Below, piece after piece: positions 48,049 to 48,382 of a DNA stretch of 48,382 bases. Every line of letters begins with the position of its first letter. The first letter of the stretch is position 1. The DNA comes from Bradyrhizobiaceae bacterium (GTDB taxonomy: Bacteria; Pseudomonadota; Alphaproteobacteria; Rhizobiales; Xanthobacteraceae): positions 1-48,382 of the forward strand of contig RXJC01000457.1 in NCBI GenBank assembly GCA_003963435.1, in the 5' to 3' direction. The position numbers were made by a program, and so were the translations under genes. Below the pieces are notes generated by a model. The model was not told where the DNA came from, did not search any database, and saw only the letters and a list, made by a program, of their open reading frames with translations.

Positions 48049-48382
48049 ATGTGGCTTAAGTCATTAGTCGTTGCATCGTTTTTGCAGGTGAGCGTCGCCG
48101 GCCTCGCATACGCGAAAGGACCATTCGGCAGCGTCAATGTCGGCAACTGGATCGGTGGCGCCTTCAGCAACGACGAGACTGGCGCCTTCTCCCATTGCGC
48201 CGCGACGACGCCTTACGCGAACGGCGTCATCCTGGTCGTGAGCCAAAATGCCGCCGGCACCTGGTCGCTGGCCTTCGCAAGTCCCGGCTATCGCTTCAAC
48301 AAGGGCGAGAACGCCGCGATCGACGTGACCTTTGACGGGCGGGAGCAAGCCAGGCTGTATGCGACGGCGTATCAGTCCAACA
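48049..48382 (+). CDS. Exported hypothetical protein (C-terminus outside window)
   Basis: Translation from the ATG at 48049 gives MWLKSLVVASFLQVSVAGLA, a signal peptide with probable cleavage after AYA, then a mature part (GPFGSVNVGNWIGGAFSNDE, and later SHCAATTPYANGVILVVSQN). The frame is open to the window end with 111 codons. No family recognised. It is divergent from the regulator operon. Confidence 0.7.
   Translation, partial: MWLKSLVVASFLQVSVAGLAYAKGPFGSVNVGNWIGGAFSNDETGAFSHCAATTPYANGVILVVSQNAAGTWSLAFASPGYRFNKGENAAIDVTFDGREQARLYATAYQSN

Overview
The window is high-GC alphaproteobacterial DNA, most likely from a Bradyrhizobium-type member of the Rhizobiales. It holds the right-hand part of an integrative and conjugative element (ICE) and its chromosomal right flank. 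The right junction is at about 39471-39515, where a 45-nt copy of a tRNA-Arg (CCG anticodon) 3' end lies next to a tyrosine recombinase (37925-39286). The intact tRNA and the left end of the element must lie before position 1, because the first gene (traG) runs off the left edge.

Positions 1-23876 are the backbone, almost all on the minus strand. In order of transcription from about 9.2 kb leftward they are: an XRE regulator with a C-box-like operator, a small DUF2285 protein (QseM-like), a two-ORF activator joined by a +1 frameshift signal (FseA-like), a small MerR-like HTH protein in the excisionase (RdfS-like) position, repA, parA, an RHH protein, a DUF2840 protein, the traF peptidase, a DUF736 protein, a lytic transglycosylase, the rlxS-type relaxase and traG. 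Every downstream piece of the ICEMlSymR7A-type excision circuit is visible, but no TraR/TraI is in the window. Positions 9.4-23.9 kb hold the accessory backbone: DUF736, small membrane proteins, a HEPN-like protein, DUF2493, Toprim, a large methylase/strawberry-notch helicase, a very long ParB, a DUF3800 cargo gene and DUF932. Four of these genes share a repeated 5' leader element. A candidate oriV (iterons plus a DnaA box) lies inside repA, and a candidate oriT precedes rlxS.

Positions 24.1-37.6 kb, all on the plus strand, are cargo that looks like a dense defence or stress island. It starts with a lone AbiEi-like antitoxin. Next come AbiEi-AbiEii, a sigma-like factor, an unknown protein and an ImmA/IrrE-UvrD helicase-nuclease fusion, all closely packed. 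A ubiquitin-like module follows (three-domain poly-Ubl protein, E1-like ThiF protein with an N-terminal extra domain, zinc-binding DUF6527 protein), then a DUF2158 protein and a caspase-Ski2 helicase fusion. The most unusual content is here: proteolysis (caspase, ImmA), protein tagging (Ubl/E1), nucleic-acid helicases and a dedicated sigma-like factor side by side, with striking operators and a structured leader.

Positions 39.6-48.4 kb are ordinary chromosome: PAS-GGDEF protein, TspO, DinB, a Tag-like DNA glycosylase, a metallophosphoesterase, a cNMP-binding protein, a GNAT acetyltransferase and a UppS paralogue. The last belongs to a small operon with a winged-helix regulator and a membrane protein, where the same palindrome occurs at two places. 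No CRISPR array, rRNA, complete tRNA or insertion sequence was seen.
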